Assembly: GCA_022870745.1 (NCBI GenBank)
Contig: CP085323.1
Location: 2,108,001 to 2,172,000 of the forward strand
From: Silvibacterium acidisoli
Lineage (GTDB): Bacteria; Acidobacteriota; Terriglobia; Terriglobales; Acidobacteriaceae
Length of the DNA: 64,000 bases
Reading direction: 5' to 3'
Shown one piece after another: positions 29,055 through 37,150 of the stretch. The first letter of the stretch is position 1; each line of letters starts with the position of its first letter. Made by a program: the position numbers and the translations under genes. The notes beneath the pieces were generated by a model. The model was not told where the DNA came from and ran no database searches. It saw only the letters and a list, made by a program, of their open reading frames with translations.

Positions 29055-30446
29055 ATGGCCACTCCGGCAGATATTTCGTTTGAGCGCGGCCTGCCCGCTT
29101 CTATAGACGCCGAGCGTTCCATTCTCGGTGCAATTCTCCTTGAAAATCAGGCGTATAACGAGGCAGCGGAAAAGCTGCGCGCCGAGGATTTTGCCCTCGA
29201 TTCGCACCAGCGCATCTTTGCGCGTATGGCCGAGCTGATCGACGCCGGCCGCGCCGTCGACATCGTTACGCTGGCCGAAGAACTGGCCCGCCGCAAGGAA
29301 GTCGAGGCCATCGGAGGCGTCGCCTACCTGGCGTCGCTGACCGAGGGGCTGCCGCGCCGCCTGTCCATCGATGAGTATGTCCGCATCGTTAAGGACAAGT
29401 CGCTGCTGCGCCAGCTGATCAACATCTGCTCGACCTCGATCACGCGCGCAGCCGACCAGGGCGAAGAAGCGCTGGAAATTCTGAATGCAGCGGAAAGCTC
29501 GCTGCTCGAAGTCACGGAAAAAGGCATCACCCGCGGCTTCGCCGGTATTCCGGAGATCGTGCGCGACTCCTTCGGCACGATCGACAACCTCTATAAGGAG
29601 GGCCGCGAAGTCACCGGCCTGGCCACGCACTTTACCGAGTTCGACCGCATGACCAGCGGCCTGCAGAACTCGGAACTGACGATCATCGCCGCCCGTCCTT
29701 CGATGGGTAAGACGGCGTGGGCCATCAACATCGCGCAGAACGCGGCGGTGCGAGGCGGCAACGTGGTCGCCGTCTTCTCGCTCGAAATGAGCAAGGAGTC
29801 GCTGCTGCGACGCATGCTGGCTTCGGAAGCGTTGGTCGACTCGCAGAAGATTCAGAAGGGATTTCTCGGCCGCGACGACCACGAGAAGCTCTCCGCTGCG
29901 CTCGAACGGCTGGTCGAGTGCCAGCTCTTTATCGATGACACACCGGGTATCTCGCTGACCGAGATGCGCGCCAAGGCACGCCGCCTCAAACAGTCCACCG
30001 GCAGCCTCGACCTGATCGTGATCGACTACCTGCAGCTGATGACCGCGAGCAGCGGCGCGGGCAAGAAAGGCCCCGAGAACCGCACGCAGGAAGTCTCTGC
30101 CATCTCGCGCGGACTGAAGGCGCTGGCCAAGGAAATGAACATCCCGGTTATCGCGCTCTCGCAGCTCTCGCGTTCGTCGGAGCAGCGCGGCGGCGACAAG
30201 AAGCCGATGCTCTCCGATCTACGCGAATCTGGCTCGATCGAGCAGGACGCCGACGTAGTCGCGTTCATCCACCGCGAGGCGTACTACAACCGCGACGAGA
30301 ATGGCGAACCCGATCCAGAGACGGCCAACAAGGCCGAGATCATCATCGCCAAGCAGCGTAACGGTCCGACGGGTTCGGTGCAGCTTGCGTACCTCTCGAA
30401 GTGCACGCGCTTTGAGAATCTTGACTACGGTGGTGGCGATTACTGA
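29055..30446 (+). CDS. dnaB: Replicative DNA helicase DnaB
   Basis: The hexameric helicase that unwinds DNA at the replication fork. The 463-residue protein has the N-terminal DnaB domain (LPASIDAERSILGAILLENQAYNEAAEKL) and a RecA-like C-terminal domain with Walker A AARPSMGKTAWAINIA, FSLEMSKESLLRRMLASEA, Walker B LDLIVIDYLQLM, and SQLSRSSEQRGGDKKPMLSDLRESGSIEQDAD, all classic. No intein is present. The start ATG 29055 gives the family N-terminus. It overlaps the convergent hydrolase gene by 7 bases. Confidence 0.97.
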   Translation: MATPADISFERGLPASIDAERSILGAILLENQAYNEAAEKLRAEDFALDSHQRIFARMAELIDAGRAVDIVTLAEELARRKEVEAIGGVAYLASLTEGLPRRLSIDEYVRIVKDKSLLRQLINICSTSITRAADQGEEALEILNAAESSLLEVTEKGITRGFAGIPEIVRDSFGTIDNLYKEGREVTGLATHFTEFDRMTSGLQNSELTIIAARPSMGKTAWAINIAQNAAVRGGNVVAVFSLEMSKESLLRRMLASEALVDSQKIQKGFLGRDDHEKLSAALERLVECQLFIDDTPGISLTEMRAKARRLKQSTGSLDLIVIDYLQLMTASSGAGKKGPENRTQEVSAISRGLKALAKEMNIPVIALSQLSRSSEQRGGDKKPMLSDLRESGSIEQDADVVAFIHREAYYNRDENGEPDPETANKAEIIIAKQRNGPTGSVQLAYLSKCTRFENLDYGGGDY

Positions 30447-31333
30447 GTAATGGCCGTCGAGCCGCGACGGGCTGTCTTTGCTATCGCTTCGATGACTCTC
30501 TCGTAAAGCGCAACCGGCAGGTCATGCCCCATGCCTTCAATCAGCATCAACTCCGCGCCAGGGATCGATGCTGCAGTGTCCACTCCGCATGCGGGAAGAA
30601 CCAGCGGATCGTCTGCGCCATGAATCACCAGCGTTGGCGCAGTGATCTTTGCCAGCTGTGGACGCAGATCGCCAGTGAACGCCAGTGCTGCGATCTGCCG
30701 CGCGAAGCCCTGGGGGTCGTAGCGGCGTCTCACCTCTTCGAGCAGCAGGGACCGATAGGCGGTTTCATCGAATTCATAAGCCGGACTGGAGATTCGCCGG
30801 GCGAAGGCGAGGCCGTGGGCTAGATATCCAGCCTCATCTTCATAGGGAGAAGGTGCTTGCCTCATCATCAGCTCCATTACATCGGGCGCGGCGGAAGGAA
30901 GCGACGGATTCCCTGTGCTCGACATGATCGAGGTCAGCGAGAGAGTTCGCTGCGGGAATTCGCTGGCGACGATCTGCGCAATCATTCCGCCCATCGAGCG
31001 CCCTGCTACGTGGACGCGATCGAGGTGCAGTGCATCGAGCAGAGCAATGGCATCCGCCGCCATTTCACGCAGCGTATAGGGGACCTTGACGGGTATTCCG
31101 CTGCGCGCCTGCGTGATGAATGCCTGCAGGTTCGGCGCGGGCAGTTCAGCCAGATGCGTAGACTCACCACTGTCGCGATTGTCGAAGCGAATGACCTGGA
31201 AGCCTCGCGATACCAGGCCGTGACAGAAAGCATCCGTCCATCGAATCCTCTGCGTTCCCAATCCCGGAATCAGCAGAATTGCTTCATCGTCATTTGAGCC
31301 AAAGCGATCGTAAGCCAGCGGAACAACGTTCAT
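30440..31333 (-). CDS. Alpha/beta hydrolase
   Basis: A 297-residue alpha/beta hydrolase with the pattern ILLIPGLGTQRIRW (oxyanion strand), VHVAGRSMGGMIAQIVASEFPQR (nucleophile elbow), ITAPTLVIHGADDPLV (acid) and EGMGHDLPVALYERV (His). It resembles small-molecule esterases and haloperoxidase-like hydrolases. The hairpin just upstream belongs to the preceding esterase gene, so it likely has its own promoter. Substrate unknown. Confidence 0.88.
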   Translation of the reverse strand: MNVVPLAYDRFGSNDDEAILLIPGLGTQRIRWTDAFCHGLVSRGFQVIRFDNRDSGESTHLAELPAPNLQAFITQARSGIPVKVPYTLREMAADAIALLDALHLDRVHVAGRSMGGMIAQIVASEFPQRTLSLTSIMSSTGNPSLPSAAPDVMELMMRQAPSPYEDEAGYLAHGLAFARRISSPAYEFDETAYRSLLLEEVRRRYDPQGFARQIAALAFTGDLRPQLAKITAPTLVIHGADDPLVLPACGVDTAASIPGAELMLIEGMGHDLPVALYERVIEAIAKTARRGSTAITQ

Positions 31334-31359
31334 GCAGATAGGATAATGTCCCGAATAAA

Positions 31360-31399
31360 GAAGCGCCTCACCGATTGCGGCATGAGTGAGGCGCTTCTG
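31360..31399 (-). terminator. Intrinsic terminator of the carboxylesterase gene
   Basis: A perfect 13-bp stem (AGAAGCGCCTCAC / GTGAGGCGCTTCT) with a 14-base loop, directly after the esterase stop codon. On the minus strand it is followed by TTTATT. Confidence 0.75.
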
Positions 31400-31400
31400 C

Positions 31401-33128
31401 TTATGCTTCCGCGATGGATTTCATCTCCGCAGCGTCGGGGTTCATCGCCATCTCGCAATCATTGTCGAAGATCATGGTCGGTACGGTCTCCGCGGTGAAT
31501 GGCTTCCACTCCGGCAGTCCCGGATGGTTGGGGTTGCCGGTGCGGGCGAAGCGCGTCCACGCGTCACTGACTTTTTCCGCCAGCGCCATGGCATCAGGTC
31601 CGCCGCCTGTCATTGTGTCGCAGCGTTCGGTGTTGAAGAAGACGAATGGAATCTCCGCGCAGTGAAAGGCGCGCGGACGGCCATTGAGAATCGGTGTCTT
31701 CCATTTGAACCAGTAGAGATAGGCGGGAGCCTTGCCGAGCGCGGCCTTTGCCGTCGCCTGTTTGATGGCGTTGCGGCGCATGCGCCCTGCGGCAGCAGCC
31801 TGGGAGTAGATGTCGAAGGGCTTGTTTTTTGCGCCGGCGCGGAAGGCCTCGTAAATCTGCGGTGCGTGATCGCCGTACATCTCGCGCAGCTTGGCCTGGG
31901 CTTCGGCCTCGGTCATGTCTTCATACTCGGGATGATTCATGCCGTTGTTGAATTCGTTGAGCACCGTGCCGATGATCATGGGTACATCGGCGGAGAACTC
32001 CGAAGCCTTCGGGTCGAAGGGATGCGCGGGAATCAGCTCGCCATCGACGACCGGAGACAGGCCGCCGAACTCGGCCAGCCGCGAGGACGGAGTAGCATGC
32101 TGTGGCGGCTGCGGTTCGTGTTGCAGCACGGACTGTGAAGCCTCCAGCAGTTTCTCGAAAGGCACGCTGTGGATGTCGCCAATGTTGGCCTTCGTCAGCT
32201 TGAGCTCTGCGAGAACCTTTTCTGTAAAGGCCTTCGCATTTTCGGGCGAACGGCCACGAAGCGTGGAGCCGCTCTCCACCACGGCGCGATGAAAGAGCCC
32301 CTTCGCCGAAGGCATGCTCATCAGGAAGCTGACCTTGCCGCCTCCGCCTGACTGTCCGAAGATCGTGACCGATCCAGGATCGCCGCCGAAGTTTGCGATG
32401 TTATCCCGCACCCATTCGAGCGATGCGACGATATCCATCATGCCTACGTTGGCCGAATGCTTGTACTCATCTCCGTATGCGGAGAGATCGAGATAGCCAA
32501 GCACGTTGAGGCGATGATTGATCGAGACCAGCACCACGTCTCCGCGGCGTGCGATGCTTTCGCCATCGTAGGCGAGTTGTTCGTTGCCCGACCCGTTCGC
32601 GTAGCCGCCGCCATGCAGCCAGACCATCACCGGGCGCTTTTTATTGTCATTGATCCCCTGCGTCCAGATATTCAAACGCAGGCAGTCTTCATTGGAGCCA
32701 GCCTGGTACTCGCGAGTGATGGCATCGTCCCAGGCGAACATGAAGGCCTCTTCGTCGTTCTTGCCGGAGAGGTTTCGCTGCAACTGCGGAGCGATCGGGC
32801 CGTACTGACGCGAGCTGCGCACGCTTGTCCATGGCCTGGCCGGCTTCGGAGGCATGAAGCGGTTTGCGCCCTCGGTGGTATCGGCATAAGGAATGCCCTT
32901 GAAAGTGAAGATGCCCTTACGAATGTAGCCCGCAACCTTTCCGGATTTGGTTTCGACGACGGCATCGGTGGCAGAGGCAACGACCATCTGTCCGGGTTCC
33001 GGTGCAGGCGGCGCTTCGGCCTGTGCCTTTGCGGGCAGCACGGTATTTACAGCGCCTCCCACAGCCAGTGCTGCGGCGCTCTTCAACAATGTACGGCGTT
33101 CCATAAGGGAATTCATCGAGTCAGCCAT
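31401..33128 (-). CDS. Carboxylesterase type B, Tat-type signal
   Basis: A 575-residue serine esterase. The N-terminus MERRTLLKSAAALAVGGAVNTVLPAKAQA (after a short leader MADSMNSL) is a twin-arginine-like signal, so export is likely. Family motifs are VVETKSGKVAGYIRKGIFTFKGIPYAD, EDCLRLNIWTQ, PVMVWLHGGGYANGSG, the nucleophile TIFGQSGGGGKVSFLMS, and a His region HCAEIPFVFFN near the end. Substrate unknown. The ATG 33128 has GAGGAG immediately upstream, and this decides the start. Confidence 0.92.
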   Translation of the reverse strand: MADSMNSLMERRTLLKSAAALAVGGAVNTVLPAKAQAEAPPAPEPGQMVVASATDAVVETKSGKVAGYIRKGIFTFKGIPYADTTEGANRFMPPKPARPWTSVRSSRQYGPIAPQLQRNLSGKNDEEAFMFAWDDAITREYQAGSNEDCLRLNIWTQGINDNKKRPVMVWLHGGGYANGSGNEQLAYDGESIARRGDVVLVSINHRLNVLGYLDLSAYGDEYKHSANVGMMDIVASLEWVRDNIANFGGDPGSVTIFGQSGGGGKVSFLMSMPSAKGLFHRAVVESGSTLRGRSPENAKAFTEKVLAELKLTKANIGDIHSVPFEKLLEASQSVLQHEPQPPQHATPSSRLAEFGGLSPVVDGELIPAHPFDPKASEFSADVPMIIGTVLNEFNNGMNHPEYEDMTEAEAQAKLREMYGDHAPQIYEAFRAGAKNKPFDIYSQAAAAGRMRRNAIKQATAKAALGKAPAYLYWFKWKTPILNGRPRAFHCAEIPFVFFNTERCDTMTGGGPDAMALAEKVSDAWTRFARTGNPNHPGLPEWKPFTAETVPTMIFDNDCEMAMNPDAAEMKSIAEA

Positions 33129-33463
33129 TTTCTCCTCGGAGTAACTTCCGCTCTGCAAAGTTCTTCAGTGCTTGGCGGAGTATTTCGCCAGTTCGTCAGC
33201 GATTGAAAGTAGAAGGTCATTGAATGCGAGTTCGGCGCCATCGTTTTGGCAGCCGACCAGCCACTTTATTTCGCGGCTTGCACGGCTGGCAACGGGAAAA
33301 CAAGATCCTGCTTTAGAACCCCGAGGAAAAACTGCATAAACCTGCAGCTGGTGAGCATTCCTCAACGAAAAACTTTCAGACGAATTCGCGTTACACCTAT
33401 GCGATTATGCGTGCGAACTGCATTCGCAATATATCTCCGTCCAGTTCCGAGCGAGGTAGACGC
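33129..33463. other. 335-base divergent intergenic region
   Basis: It separates the esterase and GH13 genes. A minus-strand frame of 66 codons (33165-33365) exists but has no clear ribosome site; its tail LAFNDLLLSIADELAKYS is protein-like, so a small gene cannot be excluded. The region is richer in AT near 33300-33420. Confidence 0.35.
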
Positions 33464-35212
33464 ATGGCGGTCGGCTTGATCGCGTGGGGCAGGTTTTTCG
33501 ATGCAGACGGGAACAAGGTGACGGTGCCTGCACCTTCGACCGATCCAGGCAAGCCATGGCTCTGGGACATGCTGCGCTCCCAGGCGGCTGAGATCGGTGC
33601 GACCTTTGACCTTGTTCAGCTGCCTCCGTGGTCGCTCGCGCAGGGTGGCGCAGGCGCGGGATGCGATGGCTATGGAATCTATCAGCGCCGCAATCTCAAC
33701 GGTACCCGCTACGGTTCGCTCGAAAGCCTGATGGCCGCTATTGCCGCGCTCAACGCACACGGCTGCGAGAGTTGGGGAGACATGGTGATGCACCAGTTGA
33801 TTGGCGAGAACGGCGGTCCTGGCGTCTTTCGTTATGCCGGAGCCGATGGCAGCACCATGAACGGGCGCGGCCAGACGACGCCCGGATGGTTTCGTGGCGG
33901 GCTGAATCAGAATGACCCGATTCCGCCATTTTGCCGCGAAGACGACGTACCGGTGCGATCTGACGATATCCCCTTCGGCCGCGAGATCAGCTACCAGCAC
34001 TGCAATCCGCCGGGTGTGACCGAGAACGACGCGAAGGATTACCTTGCCTGGTCGAAGGCGCGCACCGGAGCCAGCGGCTTCCGCTTCGATGACGTGAAGG
34101 GAACGCATGTGCAGTCGGTGCGGCGCATCATGGATGCGGTGCCCGATGCTCCGTTCTACAGCGAGTACTTCGACGGCAACCCTGCAAATCTGAACTGGTG
34201 GGCAACATCCGAGCCGATGAACAGCCGGTCTGCCGTGGCCGACTTCACATTGCACTTCCGCATCCAGGCGGCCTGCAATGGCTTCGACGCAACGCTCTTC
34301 GATGCCGGTGGCGCGGGATATTGGCAGTGGAATCCAGGCCTGGCGGTTGGCTTCGTCGATAACCCTGACACGGATACCAGCCTTGGCGAACAGGTCATTA
34401 CCAACAAGGGCATCGCCTACGCCTATCTGCTTACATTGCCACTGCGCGTGGCGATGGTCTACGGCAAGGATTACTATTCCGGATCGGTGTGGCCAGAAGC
34501 CTATGGACTCAAACCGCTTATCGACAATCTCTGCTGGATCAATCGTACTTTCGCCTTCGGCAACTACGAAGTACGTTGGGTCGATCGCGATGTACATGTG
34601 GCCTCACGTGACGGCAATGGCGGAGCGGTAGGCTGGAGCGGCGGCCTGCTGACCGCGATCAACTTCAACGTGCTCTCGCCCCGCACCATCACCTGTGGAA
34701 CGCCCTTCGGGCCGAATCGCTGGCTGCATGACTATACGGGGCATCATGGAGATATCTGGACCGACGGGAACGGCAATGCGACCTTTACCATTCCGTCGAA
34801 TGCATTCTCTGGCGGACAATCGTATCTCTGCTTCGCACCTGGAGGCGTTGACCAGGCTGTCCCTGAGAAGAGTCGCACGACCACGCAGACGTATTTTGCT
34901 GCGATGGATCTCGATGTGATGCCCGCAACGAACACGGAGCGGAATTTGCCGCAGCGCATTTGCTGTGCCAAGAACACGAAAGTCTCGCCCAGGCTTGCCG
35001 CAAAATTGCCTGAAGGTGCATCGGTGACTGTAACGGTTACAAATTCCGATGATGAAGCCGTCGCTACGGCGCGCATAGGCTCCGGCGCGGAAGTGCGAGC
35101 AGGCGAGACAACATCTTCCGGTTGGCATACCGTCGCCGTAACTGGCGAAGGTCTACCTGCAACCGGCACCGATTTCGAACTCTCCATTACCTACACAGGA
35201 GTTGCAGGATGA
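33464..35212 (+). CDS. Glycoside hydrolase family 13 (alpha-amylase-like)
   Basis: A 582-residue (beta/alpha)8 enzyme predicted to act on alpha-glucans. The catalytic nucleophile lies in GFRFDDVKGTH, the acid/base Glu in FYSEYFDG and the third Asp in GFVDNPDTDT. In most GH13 enzymes the last motif is FVxNHD and the second ends in KH; here the histidines are replaced by Pro and Gly, and region I reads GDMVMHQ. The C-terminal 130 residues look like beta-sandwich domains. No signal peptide is seen from the ATG 33464, which has GAGGT six bases upstream. The stop overlaps the start of the next gene (ATGA). Confidence 0.85.
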   Translation: MAVGLIAWGRFFDADGNKVTVPAPSTDPGKPWLWDMLRSQAAEIGATFDLVQLPPWSLAQGGAGAGCDGYGIYQRRNLNGTRYGSLESLMAAIAALNAHGCESWGDMVMHQLIGENGGPGVFRYAGADGSTMNGRGQTTPGWFRGGLNQNDPIPPFCREDDVPVRSDDIPFGREISYQHCNPPGVTENDAKDYLAWSKARTGASGFRFDDVKGTHVQSVRRIMDAVPDAPFYSEYFDGNPANLNWWATSEPMNSRSAVADFTLHFRIQAACNGFDATLFDAGGAGYWQWNPGLAVGFVDNPDTDTSLGEQVITNKGIAYAYLLTLPLRVAMVYGKDYYSGSVWPEAYGLKPLIDNLCWINRTFAFGNYEVRWVDRDVHVASRDGNGGAVGWSGGLLTAINFNVLSPRTITCGTPFGPNRWLHDYTGHHGDIWTDGNGNATFTIPSNAFSGGQSYLCFAPGGVDQAVPEKSRTTTQTYFAAMDLDVMPATNTERNLPQRICCAKNTKVSPRLAAKLPEGASVTVTVTNSDDEAVATARIGSGAEVRAGETTSSGWHTVAVTGEGLPATGTDFELSITYTGVAG

Positions 35213-37104
35213 AACGCGCTCTAGCATTTTTTGCACTCACCGTTCTGTTCGCAGTGGCCGGTCTCTCAGCGCAGACTATGGTTCCCTGGCTGACGCGCAG
35301 TGCCGATAATGCCCGCAGCGGATGGAATTCACATGAGACGATGCTGACCCAGGCATCAGTAAGCCAGAAGGGAATCAAGCGGACGACGATCATCCCGGTG
35401 ATCGGTGACGCGCGTGGCATGGAAGCGCAACCGTTGATCCTGCCGGACGTCATGACTGCGCAGGGAAAGCGCGACGTGATGGTTCTGCCTTCCATGGCCG
35501 ATGTTGTACGCGGAGTCGATGCGCACGATGGCACGGCTATCTGGCAGGTGACTCTTGGAATGCCAATTAACGGATCGGCAAACATAGACGCCCACGTTAT
35601 CAACGATCATTGGGGATGCCTTTCAACCGGCGTAATCGATGCGGAGCTGCAGAGGCTTTACCAGATCTGCTGGGTTTCTCCCGATAACTCCGGTACTCCG
35701 AAGACTGCGCGCTATTACATGTTTGTCCGCAAGGTCTCGGACGGAAGTGAAGTTGTGCCACCAGTGCTGATTGAAGGCACGAGCAACGGGCAGGATTTCA
35801 ATAAATCGATGCGTAAGCAGCGCTCTTCGCTTGTCGAGACAAATGTGAACGGAGTGAAGACGGTCTTCGCGTGCTCCGGAACGGTCTACGAAACTGCGGG
35901 CGGAGCCTCGGGTTACTGCTTCGCTTTCGATACCTTCACCAACAAGGTGACGGCGATGCTGGCACTTACCGCCGGTGAAGGCGCTGGTGTATGGATGGCA
36001 GGCCAGGGCGCGGCCGCCGACGCCGGCGGCAATCTTTATCTCATCACAGGCAATGGAGACTTCGATGGAGCGTCGCAGTGGGGTGAATCATTTCTGAAGC
36101 TCAAATACACACCGCCGTCGGGCGCAACCGCTGCCACCTTTAAAGTAGTGGACCACTGGACGCCTTACACCGATCTCCAGCGCACGGGGCAGGCTCAGGC
36201 CGCCGCAAATGCCGCCGAGAAGTTGGCGGGCATGAATGCGCCCTCCGAGGCGATCAAGCCGGTAGGCAGTGGCATGAGCATGCCGCTCGATAAAGCGAAA
36301 CTTGTACCGACGCTAAACGAGCGTGGAAAGCCGATGCTGCTTGTCTATCCGCAAATGGCCGCTGGGGCGTGGTCCGATGAGGATTGGGGATCGGCGGGTC
36401 CGGCCTGCATCTTCGCCATAGGTGTGTGCGTGGCAAGCGGCAAGGACGGAATAGGCTACCCGATTAAGACTGCGAAGATGGGCGGAACGACTCTGGCCGA
36501 TCTCAACAATCCAAAAAGCAACTGCGCCAAGCTGGCATCGCCGCCTGTGTGGCTCACGATGAGCCCGGGAAATGTCGACGCCTGCCCTGCCGATCCGCGT
36601 ACGCTGAACTTTTTTCCAGGTGGCGACACAGCACATCTGCATATGACACCGGTGCAGTATTACGATCCTCTATTGAAGTCGTGGACGATCTTTGCATGGG
36701 GCGAGAACGCTCAGCTTCATAAATGGAAGATCAGCGAGTCGGGCAGGCTTGCCTACGTCGCCGAAAGCAACGAGTATGCCAGCGCCGATGTACGCGGCAA
36801 CTCGCCGGGCGGCATGCCAGGTGGTTTCTGCTCCGGTGCAAGCAACGGAGCAGATCCTGACTCGGCTATCCTCGTCTGTACGATTCCGTACGGCGACGCC
36901 AATGCACACGTCGTCGATGGACGCCTGCTTGTTTACGATCCCGTGCATCCCGCTGCAGATGGATCGCTCAACATCCTGTGGGATTCCCAGCGCTGGGGAG
37001 TACAGTTCCTCTTCAACAAGTTCGATCCGCCGGTGATCGATGGCGGCCAGATCTATGTGCCGAACTACAACGGCGGCGTGGATGTTTACACGCTTGCGCA
37101 ATGA
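35209..37104 (+). CDS. Secreted beta-propeller (PQQ-like repeat) protein
   Basis: A 631-residue protein with a signal peptide (MKRALAFFALTVLFAVAGLSA, cleaved before Q). Repeats such as GVDAHDGTAIWQVTLGMPING, NLYLITGNGDFDG and the last LLVYDPVHPAADGSLNILWDS fit a PQQ-like/quinoprotein beta-propeller. The usual PQQ-binding and dehydrogenase residues are not evident, and many Cys are present. It is translationally coupled to the GH13 gene by a 4-base overlap (ATGA), so the pair probably acts on the same carbohydrate, one in the cytoplasm or cell envelope and the other outside. Enzymatic activity uncertain. Confidence 0.75.
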   Translation: MKRALAFFALTVLFAVAGLSAQTMVPWLTRSADNARSGWNSHETMLTQASVSQKGIKRTTIIPVIGDARGMEAQPLILPDVMTAQGKRDVMVLPSMADVVRGVDAHDGTAIWQVTLGMPINGSANIDAHVINDHWGCLSTGVIDAELQRLYQICWVSPDNSGTPKTARYYMFVRKVSDGSEVVPPVLIEGTSNGQDFNKSMRKQRSSLVETNVNGVKTVFACSGTVYETAGGASGYCFAFDTFTNKVTAMLALTAGEGAGVWMAGQGAAADAGGNLYLITGNGDFDGASQWGESFLKLKYTPPSGATAATFKVVDHWTPYTDLQRTGQAQAAANAAEKLAGMNAPSEAIKPVGSGMSMPLDKAKLVPTLNERGKPMLLVYPQMAAGAWSDEDWGSAGPACIFAIGVCVASGKDGIGYPIKTAKMGGTTLADLNNPKSNCAKLASPPVWLTMSPGNVDACPADPRTLNFFPGGDTAHLHMTPVQYYDPLLKSWTIFAWGENAQLHKWKISESGRLAYVAESNEYASADVRGNSPGGMPGGFCSGASNGADPDSAILVCTIPYGDANAHVVDGRLLVYDPVHPAADGSLNILWDSQRWGVQFLFNKFDPPVIDGGQIYVPNYNGGVDVYTLAQ

Positions 37105-37150
37105 GCATCACCCACGACGGTTTTCCTGCAGACTGCACACTCTTGCCTGC

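Noticed and set aside
28899-29882. 327-codon minus-strand frame opposite dnaB
   Set aside because: Antisense to conserved dnaB sequence.
33362-34597. 411-codon minus-strand frame opposite GH13
   Set aside because: Antisense to the conserved catalytic motifs of the GH13 gene, with no ribosome site.
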